Source: Candidatus Amarolinea dominans
GTDB lineage: Bacteria > Chloroflexota > Anaerolineae > SSC4 > Amarolineaceae
Assembly: GCA_016719785.1 (NCBI GenBank)
Contig: JADJYJ010000008.1
Location: 248,001-312,000, forward strand
DNA: 64,000 nt
Direction of reading: 5' to 3'
Shown here: positions 1 through 8,599 of the stretch, one piece after another
Position numbering within the stretch: the stretch's first letter is position 1
Layout of the letters: each line of letters begins with the position of its first letter
Made by a program: the position numbers and the translations under genes
Notes under the pieces: model-generated
Told to the model about the DNA's origin: nothing
Databases searched by the model: none
What the model saw: the letters and a program-made list of their open reading frames with translations, nothing else

Positions 1-2
1 TG

Positions 3-602
<600 letters not shown>

Positions 603-645
603 TCTCAACCGCCGGAAACTGCTCAAGCCATCCATCCGGCGCCAA

Positions 646-805
646 CAAGGATTCAACCGCGAAGACGCGAAGGTCGCGAAGATTTAGGGTTTCTTCTCGG
701 CGCTCTCGGCATCTTCGCGGTTGATTTTTCGTACAGGCGGCAAGGATTCAACAGGTCGTGAAGATTTGAGATTTTTTCTTGGCGCTCTTGGCGTCTTCGC
801 GGTTC
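646..805. repeat. Two tandem palindromic repeats between convergent genes
   Basis: Each copy starts with CAAGGATTCAAC and can fold on itself: the left arm reads like CCGCGAAGACGCGAAGG and the right arm like GGCATCTTCGCGGTT or GGCGTCTTCGCGGTT. Copies lie at about 646-723 and 741-805. A related palindrome is at 19802-19862. The location between the 3' ends of the sigma factor gene and the caspase-fusion gene suggests a two-way transcription stop. The remaining bases of the 603-875 gap show no gene. Confidence 0.75.
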
Positions 806-875
806 CTTTCTCCCTGTTTGGCTAAGCCGCCCGCCGAATGAATTCGTGGCTGCTGTCGTCTGTCCTGTGAAAGAA

Positions 876-3800
876 TCAGGGCGCCAGCCAGCGCAGGATG
901 GCTTCCTGACCCTGGGGCGAACCGAAGTAGCCGAAGTGATTACAGGTCATCTCCACGACGCGCAGCGCCGGGTAATCGCCCCCGCGCACCCCGCGCGCGC
1001 TCTTGACCCCGACTGCCAGGTCGTTTTGTCCCTGGAAGAGCACGTCCAACCCCAAATCCACCACATCGCCCAATGTCTTGAGCGCAATTTGCTTCCATGT
1101 GGCATTGGGTGAAACGGGCCGCTCCTCATTGCGGCCGGCCAGCACCAGGTAGGGCACATGGTCCGGCTGCGTCAGCCCGTTGATTTCGCTCAGCAGGGGC
1201 GAATCTGGCTCCATGTCCCCCGTGGAGATGGCCCGCTGCAGCGCCTGCTTCAGGAACCAACTGCCGATGAGCGCGGGAACGGTGGGCGCCGCACTGTTGA
1301 GCAGCACGCTGCCCAGCCAGGTGATGGCCTGCTTGCCGTACTTGACCAGCGGCGTGCCGGCGTTGGGCGGCCCCGCCATCACCAGGCGATCCACAAACGC
1401 CGCGCCGCCCCATTTTTCGATCATGGTGCGCGACACCAGTGAGCCGAGGCTGTGGACATACAGATCGAGCTGGCGCCCATCCTCCGGTCGGAACCCTGCT
1501 TTGACCAGCGCCTGCTGCAGGGTCTTGGCGTTGTCAGAGACCGAGGTGTTGAACGTCTCGTAATCGAACGTGATGATGCGGTAGTCCAACCCCTCCGAAT
1601 TCAGCCACTGCGCCGGGCCTTGCACCATCCAACGTGAGTCTGAGGTGAAGCCGTGGACAAAGAGGGCCACCTTAGAGACCCCTTCCAGATCGCCATCCTT
1701 GATCGGCGTGTACTCTACCTCACCGGCCGCGTTGACCTGCGCGTGGCGCAGGCCGATGTCGGGAATCTCCTGGCCGCTGATCTTGTACAGATAGAGGCGA
1801 AGGGTGCGCCCCACCCCGCGCGTCGTGGGACTTGGGGGCAGCCAGTCAATCTGCAGCGACTGCATCGGCAGGCCAACGCCGCGAGTGCCGGCGCGCACGC
1901 CCACCAGGCCAGGCATGTCCTCCATCGCGTCAGGGGTCGCGCCCATCTGACCGACCGGATAGTAAGCCATACCGTCGGTGGCGATGGCGATGATGGCTTG
2001 CGTTCCCTCCTCGACCGGCACATCGAAGCTGAGCGCGCCGCCCTGCGCGGCCAGGTCCACATAGGCTGCACCCTGCGCTGCACCCGCGCTGCGCCGCGCT
2101 GCGCCTGGCGGGGGCGCGAAACGGTACGGCTCGATGCCCGGCAAATCGGCCAGCAGGTTGGGCGGCGGCAAGGCGGTTTCGCCCGCGCCGAGGCCCGGCC
2201 GCCATTCGCCGGGGTTCAGCGTGGCGCTGACATCGGGCGCCTTGCGCAGGACCACGCCGGTGCCCCTGAGCAGCGCACTGCTGAAGCCAGGCGCCAGGGT
2301 GGTGGCCGGCAGCCCGGCCGCGCCCTCGCGCCGCACCGTCAGGCCTGCCGTCACGGTGGCCCAATCATCGGCCGCCTGCGCATAGACGGACGTCGCCGAC
2401 TTGCTGCCGGGCTTCACTGCCGCTTGCCAGAGCAAGCGCTGCAAGGAAGACGCGTGGTCGAGATCCGGATCACGGCTTGCGGCCTGCGTCAACACGGAGA
2501 AGTCGGTGGGCTGGCTGGTGACGAAGAACTTGAAGAAGTCGGTGGCTTCGTTGGCGACATAGGGCAGTTCGGTCATGAGACTGCCCTCGTCGAACCGGAG
2601 TGCATGACTCTTGCCGGGCGCCAGGGGCGGGAAGTCGTTTTCAAGTACTGGATAGAGTTTGTGAATCCGCCAATCGGCGCTCAGGGCCAGCACGGTGACA
2701 TAAACCGTCGTCGCGCCACGGTTGGTGAAGCGCATCAAGTACGGCTCGCGCTCCCTGACCACCAGTTGCCCGCCCTGCTGCGGCGCCAGCGTCTGACCGC
2801 TGTTGGCGCCGGCCGCCGCCTGGCGTTCGAAGCGGATCTCCAGGGCATTGACCAGGCCGGAGTTGGGGTTTTCGATGTGCAGGACGTTCTGGAAACGGGC
2901 GACCGCCTCCAGACGAGATTGGACGTCGCTTTCAAGGTTGGGCGCTTGCGCCGGGACCGGCTGCATCATCAGGCGGCCGTCAGGGAAGATCAGGCTGATG
3001 GCCTGTGCCTGCACCAGGACTTGCGCATCGGTTCCGGCCCCTTCACCTTCATCGGTGATGCGCAGACGACCGGAAGCGGGCAGCGCGTCCTGCAGCCCGG
3101 CCAACACCGCTTCCTGGCCGGCCTCGGCCGTCAGCGCCACACGCAGGCGTTGATCGCCCGAATTGCGCACCAGTTCCACGCTGCGCGCACGCAGGGGCAC
3201 GCTATTCGGGTCTACATCATCTGGCAGCCACGCCTGGCTGCTGATGCCGCCTACCTGGACGATCGTGGCCGTCGCCAGGCGGTTGCTGTCCTTGTCGAAA
3301 CGGCGTGTACGCGGCCGAAACAGGGCGATCTGCGATCCCGTTCTCATGCCGTGGGCAGCTCCCGCGCCAATCTCGACCAGGCGGTTGGCGGCATCCACCC
3401 GATTGACGTAGAAGAAGGGCTGCTGACCGGAGAATTCACGCGCGAAGAGCGGCCGATCCAGTGCGCCTTCGATCTGCGGATTCTGGCGGTAGCGCGAGGA
3501 AACCTCGGCCGTCACCGACTCGAAGACATCGCGGAACGTGGCGTCGGCCGCGGCGGACTGCATGGACTGCATCAGGAAATAGGTCAGCGCGCCGTAGCGC
3601 CCGCCCTCAGGCGCGCGGTGTTCGTTGGACTCTTCATTGTCGCGGCAGCCGGCCATGAACACCAGGCGCTCGTTGGGCGGAAACCAACCGCTTGGGCCGT
3701 GTTCAACCACGTCCACGCTGCGGGCGCCGGCCGCGGCGGGCGGCGGGTCGCGCGGATCAGGGTCCGCGCGCCGCGTGGGCACCGTCGGCGCGCCCACCTG

Positions 3801-4286
3801 GCGTGTGGCGCTGGCCGAGTGGCAGCAGTCGAACAGGAGCACCACGTTGTCGGTTTTTGCCAGCAGCGCATCCACCCACTCCTTGATCTCATCGTCGGTG
3901 ATGTCGAACACCTGGCGGCCTGGGTCACGGGTGTCGTGGGGCAGGATAGTCTCATCCATGCCGTCTTCTTCATCGCCATGCACGTCGCGCATCTGCGATC
4001 CGTGGCCGCTGTACTGGATGAAGACGGTATCGCCGGCCTGCGTCTGTTCGGTCAAGCCATGCCAGGCGGCCGTGATGGCCTGGCGGGTGGCCTGCTCGTT
4101 GATGAGCAAAACGGCGTTGCGTTCTTCGAAGCCGAAGCGGCTGGTCAGCAGTTGACGCATCGCGCGAATGTCATTTTCGCAGCCTGCCAGATTGGGCAGA
4201 AACGGCCCGGCATGGCGATACTTGTCAACCGCAATATGCAAGGATCGGCGCACGCCGCCCGTGGTCGTGATGCTCGATGGAGCCAT
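876..4286 (-). CDS. Caspase-like peptidase (C14) fused to a C-terminal alpha/beta hydrolase
   Basis: Predicted 1136-residue multidomain protein. The N-terminal ~280 residues form a caspase/metacaspase fold with the catalytic pair His95 (QYSGHGSQM) and Cys155 (LLFDCCHSAS). The middle carries beta-rich sequence resembling DUF4384-type modules that commonly accompany bacterial caspases. The last ~250 residues are a lipase-like alpha/beta hydrolase: FVHGFTSDSR oxyanion region, nucleophile Ser946 in YVHSLGSL, and likely Asp1089 (QNDLAVG) and His1117 (CNHFGYF). The start is set at the ATG preceded by AGGAGGTAATC; the open frame extends to 4535 but would run through a tRNA gene. No signal peptide is evident, so a cytoplasmic location is likely. 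A protease that activates or releases a lipase/esterase effector is possible, but substrate and role are unknown. Confidence 0.85.
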   Translation of the reverse strand: MAPSSITTTGGVRRSLHIAVDKYRHAGPFLPNLAGCENDIRAMRQLLTSRFGFEERNAVLLINEQATRQAITAAWHGLTEQTQAGDTVFIQYSGHGSQMRDVHGDEEDGMDETILPHDTRDPGRQVFDITDDEIKEWVDALLAKTDNVVLLFDCCHSASATRQVGAPTVPTRRADPDPRDPPPAAAGARSVDVVEHGPSGWFPPNERLVFMAGCRDNEESNEHRAPEGGRYGALTYFLMQSMQSAAADATFRDVFESVTAEVSSRYRQNPQIEGALDRPLFAREFSGQQPFFYVNRVDAANRLVEIGAGAAHGMRTGSQIALFRPRTRRFDKDSNRLATATIVQVGGISSQAWLPDDVDPNSVPLRARSVELVRNSGDQRLRVALTAEAGQEAVLAGLQDALPASGRLRITDEGEGAGTDAQVLVQAQAISLIFPDGRLMMQPVPAQAPNLESDVQSRLEAVARFQNVLHIENPNSGLVNALEIRFERQAAAGANSGQTLAPQQGGQLVVREREPYLMRFTNRGATTVYVTVLALSADWRIHKLYPVLENDFPPLAPGKSHALRFDEGSLMTELPYVANEATDFFKFFVTSQPTDFSVLTQAASRDPDLDHASSLQRLLWQAAVKPGSKSATSVYAQAADDWATVTAGLTVRREGAAGLPATTLAPGFSSALLRGTGVVLRKAPDVSATLNPGEWRPGLGAGETALPPPNLLADLPGIEPYRFAPPPGAARRSAGAAQGAAYVDLAAQGGALSFDVPVEEGTQAIIAIATDGMAYYPVGQMGATPDAMEDMPGLVGVRAGTRGVGLPMQSLQIDWLPPSPTTRGVGRTLRLYLYKISGQEIPDIGLRHAQVNAAGEVEYTPIKDGDLEGVSKVALFVHGFTSDSRWMVQGPAQWLNSEGLDYRIITFDYETFNTSVSDNAKTLQQALVKAGFRPEDGRQLDLYVHSLGSLVSRTMIEKWGGAAFVDRLVMAGPPNAGTPLVKYGKQAITWLGSVLLNSAAPTVPALIGSWFLKQALQRAISTGDMEPDSPLLSEINGLTQPDHVPYLVLAGRNEERPVSPNATWKQIALKTLGDVVDLGLDVLFQGQNDLAVGVKSARGVRGGDYPALRVVEMTCNHFGYFGSPQGQEAILRWLAP

Positions 4287-4407
4287 GATTACCTCCTGGA
4301 GAAATAGAGCCTGACGTATGGTCCACATAACCGTGAGCGCGCCGGGCACTGGAGACCGCCCGGCCAGCGTAGCATACAGGCAAGCAGAAACTTTGTCAAC
4401 TGACAGC

Positions 4408-4436
4408 TTGACAAAAACAGGCCTGGCAGGTATACT
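4408..4436 (+). promoter_or_regulatory. Consensus sigma-70 promoter of the tRNA-Ala pair
   Basis: TTGACA at 4408-4413, a 17-base spacer, and TATACT at 4431-4436. The first tRNA begins 13 bases after the -10 box, as expected for a stable RNA operon. Confidence 0.88.
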
Positions 4437-4448
4437 CTGCCCTGACTT

Positions 4449-4521
4449 GGGGCTGTAGCTCAGTTGGGAGAGCGCATCAATCGCACTGATGAGGTCAGGG
4501 GTTCGAATCCCCTTAGCTCCA
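4449..4521 (+). tRNA. tRNA-Ala (anticodon CGC)
   Basis: A 73-base cloverleaf: acceptor GGGGCTG pairs with TAGCTCC and includes the G3:U70 wobble that identifies alanine tRNAs. The D-arm is GCTC/GAGC, the anticodon stem CATCA/TGATG with loop ATCGCAC (anticodon CGC), and the T-arm AGGGG-TTCGAAT-CCCCT. The CCA end is not encoded. It is followed after 30 bases by a second tRNA-Ala in the same transcript. Confidence 0.93.
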
Positions 4522-4551
4522 CTGTTCGGAATCATCGGTTTTGTAAGTTTC

Positions 4552-4624
4552 GGGGCTGTAGCTCAGTTGGGAGAGCACTACGCTGGCAGTGTAGGTGTCA
4601 GGGGTTCGAGTCCCCTCAGCTCCA
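4552..4624 (+). tRNA. tRNA-Ala (anticodon GGC)
   Basis: A 73-base cloverleaf: acceptor GGGGCTG/CAGCTCC with G3:U70, D-arm GCTC/GAGC, anticodon stem CTACG/TGTAG with loop CTGGCAG (anticodon GGC), and T-arm AGGGG-TTCGAGT-CCCCT. CCA is not encoded. It differs from its upstream neighbour mainly in the anticodon arm and variable region, so the two probably arose by duplication or share a consensus body. Confidence 0.94.
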
Positions 4625-4630
4625 CCTCAT

Positions 4631-4661
4631 GACCTCTCGCTGTTGCGGGGGGTCTTTTTTT
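4631..4661 (+). terminator. Intrinsic terminator of the tRNA operon
   Basis: Ten-base stem GACCTCTCGC / GCGGGGGGTC (with G:U pairs), loop TGTT, followed directly by a run of seven T. It starts seven bases after the second tRNA. Confidence 0.9.
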
Positions 4662-4700
4662 GGGTGCAATCGGGGGCGCCGGAGGCAATCGGGGCTGATT

Positions 4701-4728
4701 TTGGGGTTTCTCTACCGATGGTTATAAT
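4701..4728 (+). promoter_or_regulatory. Probable promoter of the M64-peptidase gene
   Basis: Perfect TATAAT at 4723-4728 with a weak TTGGGG -35 box at 4701-4706 and a 16-base spacer. It lies just after the tRNA terminator and 54 bases before the next start codon. Confidence 0.55.
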
Positions 4729-4781
4729 GCAGGCGTTGTGATTGCCGCCCGCCTGTCCCCATTCCTTGTGGAGGTACTGCC

Positions 4782-6152
4782 ATGCTTGCCCATGATGCGC
4801 ACGTCTCCTGGCGCCGGTTTGGCCCCCAGTTAGGCGCCAGCCTGCTGCTGGCGTTGGGCCTTCTGCTGGGATGGGGGGCGTTGGCCGCAGCCAGCAGTTC
4901 ACAACCGATTCTGCTATTCAGCCTGCACGTGGAGGCGGGTCAGTTCAGACTGACGGCCATCGAGGGCCGCACCGGTTTCATGCCAGACAATGGCAGCCCG
5001 GTGGACACGAATGACCTCTACACGCTGCTTTTGCTTGACGCCAGGGGAAACGCGTTGGCGACGCAGCAGTTTGCCCTGGGCCGGACCGTCTGGGGTGCGC
5101 CCTGGGCAGATGAGCCGGAAGCTCCACATCCGGTGGTGATGCCAGCCGTCCTGGAAACAGTTGTGACGGCGCCCGATCTACCCGGCGCCGATGGCATCGA
5201 AATCTACGATCTGAACGGCACGTTGTTGCTGCGCGAGACAGGGCTGCATGACCGGGTGCAACGCGCAGGCGAATCCCCTACGACGATCTGGGAAGACATT
5301 TCGACCCCTTGCTGTGGCGACAACTGCCTGGACCTGCTCTTCCTGGGCGATGATTACACGACGACCGCCAGCCTGGACATGTTTCGCTCCGATGTGTCCT
5401 ATATGGCAAACTACTTCCGCCAGGTGGAACCGTACAGCGCGCGCCCGAATGTGATCAACGTGCGCGCGATTGCGAGCACGACCGATCTGGAGTGTAACTA
5501 CAACTGCTTTGGCACCCCGCGCCTGATCTGCTGTAACGGTAACATCATCTTGCCCCTCGCCAGCCAGGCCCCCCATGATAAAATTATCGTGTTGGTCAAC
5601 AATAACGAGTATGGCGGTTCGGGCAGCGTGAACTTTGCCGTCGCCTACCATCGCTTCCCGCAGTACGGACCGCAAGTTGCCATTCATGAGTTCAGCCACA
5701 GTTTCGCCCTGCTCGGCGATGAGTACAGTTTTGGTCCCAACAATGGAGGCAATCCCCTGCGTGCAAATTGTGACGACAATGCCAGTTGCCCCCGTTGGAA
5801 TGGGATGCCCGGCACGAGTTGTATTCCTGGCTGCACCTACAACGAGTGGTACCGGGCGACCAACGACTGTCTGATGCTGCGCATCCGCAGCGAGCCGGCC
5901 AGCGGCGTCTTCTGCCCGGTCTGCCGCGCCATTATCGGCGGCTACCTGGCGCCCTTCAGCGACGCCTGGTCGGACACTGACTGCGATGGGGCCACCGATG
6001 TGTTGGATATCACCCGCGTGGCTCGCGCCTGGAACGATTTTGCGCAGAATGGCAGCTATGACCCCAACTTCGACGTAGACAACGGCGGCACGGGCGATGG
6101 CGACATTGATATCGTTGACGTGTCGCTGGTGTCCGGACATCTGACCCTGTAA
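4782..6152 (+). CDS. Secreted M64-family (IgA peptidase-like) metallopeptidase with C-terminal dockerin
   Basis: A 456-residue exported protein. Residues 1-38 form a signal peptide (hydrophobic core LLLALGLLLGWGALA). Residues ~180-395 match the M64 peptidase family: the zinc-binding motif HEFSHSFALLGDEY has HExxH at 302-306, and there are many cysteines suited to disulphides outside the cell. Residues ~398-456 hold two calcium-loop repeats of the dockerin type I kind (DTDCDGATDVLDITR and DVDNGGTGDGDIDIVDV). The start has a GGAGGT ribosome site six bases upstream. A dockerin normally binds a cohesin; none is visible here. The family cleaves proteins, but the substrate cannot be read from sequence. 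Confidence 0.85.
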   Translation: MLAHDAHVSWRRFGPQLGASLLLALGLLLGWGALAAASSSQPILLFSLHVEAGQFRLTAIEGRTGFMPDNGSPVDTNDLYTLLLLDARGNALATQQFALGRTVWGAPWADEPEAPHPVVMPAVLETVVTAPDLPGADGIEIYDLNGTLLLRETGLHDRVQRAGESPTTIWEDISTPCCGDNCLDLLFLGDDYTTTASLDMFRSDVSYMANYFRQVEPYSARPNVINVRAIASTTDLECNYNCFGTPRLICCNGNIILPLASQAPHDKIIVLVNNNEYGGSGSVNFAVAYHRFPQYGPQVAIHEFSHSFALLGDEYSFGPNNGGNPLRANCDDNASCPRWNGMPGTSCIPGCTYNEWYRATNDCLMLRIRSEPASGVFCPVCRAIIGGYLAPFSDAWSDTDCDGATDVLDITRVARAWNDFAQNGSYDPNFDVDNGGTGDGDIDIVDVSLVSGHLTL

Positions 6153-6224
6153 AGCTTCATCGTTTAACTCCCGCTGCTTGACTCCCGCTGCTTAGTTCAA
6201 TCTTGTCTCGGAAAGGAAAAATTT

Positions 6225-7124
6225 ATGGTCTCTTCTTTTACCCGCCGGGCCACCCTGGCCTGGCGCCTGACGCGCGTCGATGAGTTTCTTGCCTTCGTTC
6301 TGGTGACGACTTTTTTTGGATTCAATGTCGCCGGCGCTTTTCAGTTCTCGATTCCTCTTGTAGCCACGCTGCTGGGTAACCTGTTGGCTGTGGCGTTTGC
6401 CTTCATGATCAACGATGTCGAAGATGCGGATGATGACGCACGCGACGCCAAGAAAGTACATCGTAACCCCATCTCGGCCGGTCATGTGGCGCCGCGGACC
6501 GCCTATATTGCCTGTTTTCTGGTGGCTATGGGGTCGGCGGCATTCTATGCCGTGGCCGGCTGGCGTCCTTTCGTGCTGGGCGTTCTGTGTCTCTTGCTCG
6601 GCCTGTTGTATTCCTGGCGCGCGGTGCGCCTGAAGGCCATTCCGGGCGCGGACCTGGCTTCGCACGTGCTTCTCCTGGCCGCGCTGCAATTCCTGTGCGC
6701 TTATTTCACCTTCGATGTGAGCGGCTGGCGCTGGCTGCTGCCGTGTGGGTTTGTCGTCGCCGTCTCGTTGTACGGCCAGCTTTTCAACCAACTGCGCGAT
6801 CTCGAATGTGATCGCCAGGCGGGCTTTGTCAACACCGTGGGGCTGGCCGGCGAACGATTTGCCCATATTTTGGTCTACGGCATGATTGTGCTGGCCCTGG
6901 CCCTGCTGGTGGCCTGTGTGGCGTTGGGCATCGTGCCGGTGCGGGTGATGGTCGTGGCTTTTGTGCTGGCGCCCTTTGTCCTGATCCGCCAATTGCGCCA
7001 ATCCGACTCGCGCCGATTTCAGGGCGATACCACCGGGCCTTTCCAGGAACCGGCCCTGATCATCGGTGTGGTCACGCTGCTGGCCTGGTGGTTCGGCGGC
7101 ATGGTGGGCGCCCCTTTAATGTAG
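6225..7124 (+). CDS. UbiA-family prenyltransferase (integral membrane)
   Basis: 299 residues with about eight to nine hydrophobic segments. The first aspartate-rich motif is NDVEDADDD at residues 63-71, and the second appears as DLECDRQAG after mid-protein. Both are the magnesium/diphosphate-binding motifs of UbiA-type enzymes, which transfer a prenyl chain to an aromatic or other acceptor in the membrane. The acceptor cannot be told from sequence; quinone, chlorophyll-like and digeranylgeranylglyceryl synthases all share this fold. The ribosome site is GGAAAGGA. A short direct repeat (ACTCCCGCTGCTT twice, 6167-6193) lies just upstream. The gene is not in an evident operon. Confidence 0.8.
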   Translation: MVSSFTRRATLAWRLTRVDEFLAFVLVTTFFGFNVAGAFQFSIPLVATLLGNLLAVAFAFMINDVEDADDDARDAKKVHRNPISAGHVAPRTAYIACFLVAMGSAAFYAVAGWRPFVLGVLCLLLGLLYSWRAVRLKAIPGADLASHVLLLAALQFLCAYFTFDVSGWRWLLPCGFVVAVSLYGQLFNQLRDLECDRQAGFVNTVGLAGERFAHILVYGMIVLALALLVACVALGIVPVRVMVVAFVLAPFVLIRQLRQSDSRRFQGDTTGPFQEPALIIGVVTLLAWWFGGMVGAPLM

Positions 7125-7133
7125 AACCAGCCC

Positions 7134-7322
7134 GCGGCCCGTAGGTCACGTCTCCGGCGTGACGGCGCTGCCCTGGCTGGTCAACCTCTCGCCCTGGCTG
7201 GTCAACCTCTCGCACCGGTTCGGGATTTCCGGCGCAGCCGCGGCCCGTAGGTCACGTCTCCGGCGTGACCGCGCTGCCCTGGCTGGTCAACCTCTCGCAC
7301 CGGTTCGGGATTTCCGGCGCAG
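7134..7322. repeat. Pair of ~85-100 bp direct repeats in a convergent gap
   Basis: Units at 7134-7237 and 7240-7322 share GCGGCCCGTAGGTCACGTCT, then CCGGCGTGAC, CCTGGCTGGTCAACCTCTCG and CACCGGTTCGGGATTTCCGG. The first unit has an extra internal copy of CCCTGGCTGGTCAACCTCTCG. GTCACG...CGTGAC can form a small hairpin. The second unit overlaps the last codons of the membrane protein gene on the other strand. Confidence 0.85.
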
Positions 7323-7829
7323 CGACCATGCCCCGGCCAGCAGCACGGCGAGCAGCGCTATCCCAACCAATGCAAACTTGACGCTGGCGAACACGCCGGC
7401 CAGGAGAGACAGCGGGCCAGCCGATGGCATGGTCGCCACTACGGCGAGCAGGCAGATGTTTTCGAGGATATCGAGCGCGCCGGCGATCAGCGGCAGCGGC
7501 GTCAGGCGGCGCAGGGCGGGCGCCCACGAGGTCAAGCGCGGGCTGGCCGCCAACTGCACGAGCAGCGCGGTCAGGCCGCCGGCATAGCCCACGATGAAGA
7601 GGAAATCGAGCCACAGCGCCCGGCGGGCCAGGTCACTGCCGCCGGCCGGCCAGGCCTGAATGAGGGTCGCGGCGCGCTCCGCTGAAAAAGCCAGTTCCAG
7701 CTCGATGATGCCGCCGGCAGCCCCGGCGGCTTTCAATTGGGTCTCGATTCCCTGGAAGATGATGAAGAGGATCAGGACGATCAACAGAGCCAGGAGCGTG
7801 AACGCACGCAGCCAGCCGCGGTGGGTCAT
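7287..7829 (-). CDS. Hypothetical four-helix membrane protein, coupled to lspA
   Basis: 180 residues with about four membrane spans (LLALLIVLILFIIFQGI near the N-terminus, then segments around residues 70-90, 110-130 and 140-170). I do not recognise the family. The start ATG overlaps the lspA stop as ATGA, so translation is probably coupled to signal peptidase II. The last ~12 codons (SLRRKSRTGARG) are written in a copy of the intergenic direct repeat, so the native C-terminus may have been replaced by repeat sequence. Confidence 0.65.
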   Translation of the reverse strand: MTHRGWLRAFTLLALLIVLILFIIFQGIETQLKAAGAAGGIIELELAFSAERAATLIQAWPAGGSDLARRALWLDFLFIVGYAGGLTALLVQLAASPRLTSWAPALRRLTPLPLIAGALDILENICLLAVVATMPSAGPLSLLAGVFASVKFALVGIALLAVLLAGAWSLRRKSRTGARG

Positions 7830-8371
7830 GGCGCCCCTAACTCCTGGGGCTGATTCACCGGGCTGGACTCCGCCGGCACATCGTCGCGTGTCAGCCAGGT
7901 GTCGAGCAGCAGCAGTCCAACTCCCACGACCACCAGGCTGTCGGCCACATTGAAGACCGGCCAGTCGAACGTGTCGCCAATGTGCCAGTGAATGAAATCT
8001 ACCACGAAGCCGTACATGAGCCGATCCAGCAGGTTGTTACCCACGGCGCCGGTGGCAATGGCGGTGAACGCGGCCAGCATCAGCGGTCGCCGTGGCGCAG
8101 CCAGGACATACCAGGCGATGACGGCCAGCGTCGTCAGGCTGACAGCCACGATGAGCGGCGTGCGAATCGTTTCCGGAATCCAGCCGGTCAGATTGAAGGC
8201 CGATTCCCGGTTTTCGACGTACTGAAAATCCCAATAGCCCGGAATGAAGGCCACGCCGGGCGTTCCCTTTAGTTGGGTGATCGCCAGGCGTTTGCTGAAC
8301 TGGTCAAGGGCCAGCAGCGGCAATACGCCGAGAATAATCATGACTAACTGACGCACATTTGGTTTCGACAC
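7826..8371 (-). CDS. lspA: Lipoprotein signal peptidase (signal peptidase II)
   Basis: Membrane aspartyl protease that removes signal peptides from prolipoproteins. The family blocks are present: FQYVENRESAFNL (normally N-x-G-A-A-F), GNNLLDRLMYGFVVDFIHWH with one catalytic Asp, and FNVADSLVVVG with the second. There are four membrane spans. I set the start at GTG 8371 behind AGGAAGGTGATT, giving 181 residues, the usual length. The open frame continues upstream to 8578 but that extension has no membrane or family features. The variant first block (ENRESAF) is unusual. A lipoprotein substrate, the beta-propeller protein at 37.8 kb, is in this window. Confidence 0.88.
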   Translation of the reverse strand: MSKPNVRQLVMIILGVLPLLALDQFSKRLAITQLKGTPGVAFIPGYWDFQYVENRESAFNLTGWIPETIRTPLIVAVSLTTLAVIAWYVLAAPRRPLMLAAFTAIATGAVGNNLLDRLMYGFVVDFIHWHIGDTFDWPVFNVADSLVVVGVGLLLLDTWLTRDDVPAESSPVNQPQELGAP

Positions 8372-8471
8372 AATCACCTTCCTGGAGCCTGACCGCTGGC
8401 CGCGCTGCATCCCTGCATCCCTTGCGGACAGGCCCGCGGCTTTTCTTGAGCGCGTTCCCCGCTCCGCGGCT

Positions 8472-8480
8472 ATTGTACCA
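8472..8480 (-). promoter_or_regulatory. Possible extended -10 box for lspA
   Basis: On the minus strand TGGTACAAT (TGn plus TACAAT) lies about 100 bases upstream of the lspA start. No good -35 box is seen, as is allowed for extended -10 promoters. Confidence 0.35.
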
Positions 8481-8525
8481 CAACCTGCCGTTTGGACTGA
8501 ACCGCGACCGGTGCATAGCACACTT

Positions 8526-8554
8526 TTTTGCTCTCGCCCGCTCTCGCCTATAAT
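8526..8554 (+). promoter_or_regulatory. Probable promoter of the SDR gene
   Basis: Perfect TATAAT at 8549-8554 with only a weak -35 region (TTTTGC at 8526). The start codon of the SDR gene follows 46 bases later behind CAGGAG. Confidence 0.5.
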
Positions 8555-8599
8555 GTCTGCCGCAAGACGTTTTATCATCCTTGACTCAGGAGTCTCATC

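Noticed and set aside
1653..4307. 884-codon plus-strand open frame opposite the caspase-fusion gene
   Set aside because: It has no recognisable domain; the minus strand carries full caspase and hydrolase motifs with a good ribosome site. High GC keeps the antisense frame open.
4287..4535. N-terminal extension of the caspase-fusion protein
   Set aside because: It would run through a tRNA-Ala gene and its promoter; ATG 4286 has an AGGAGGT site.
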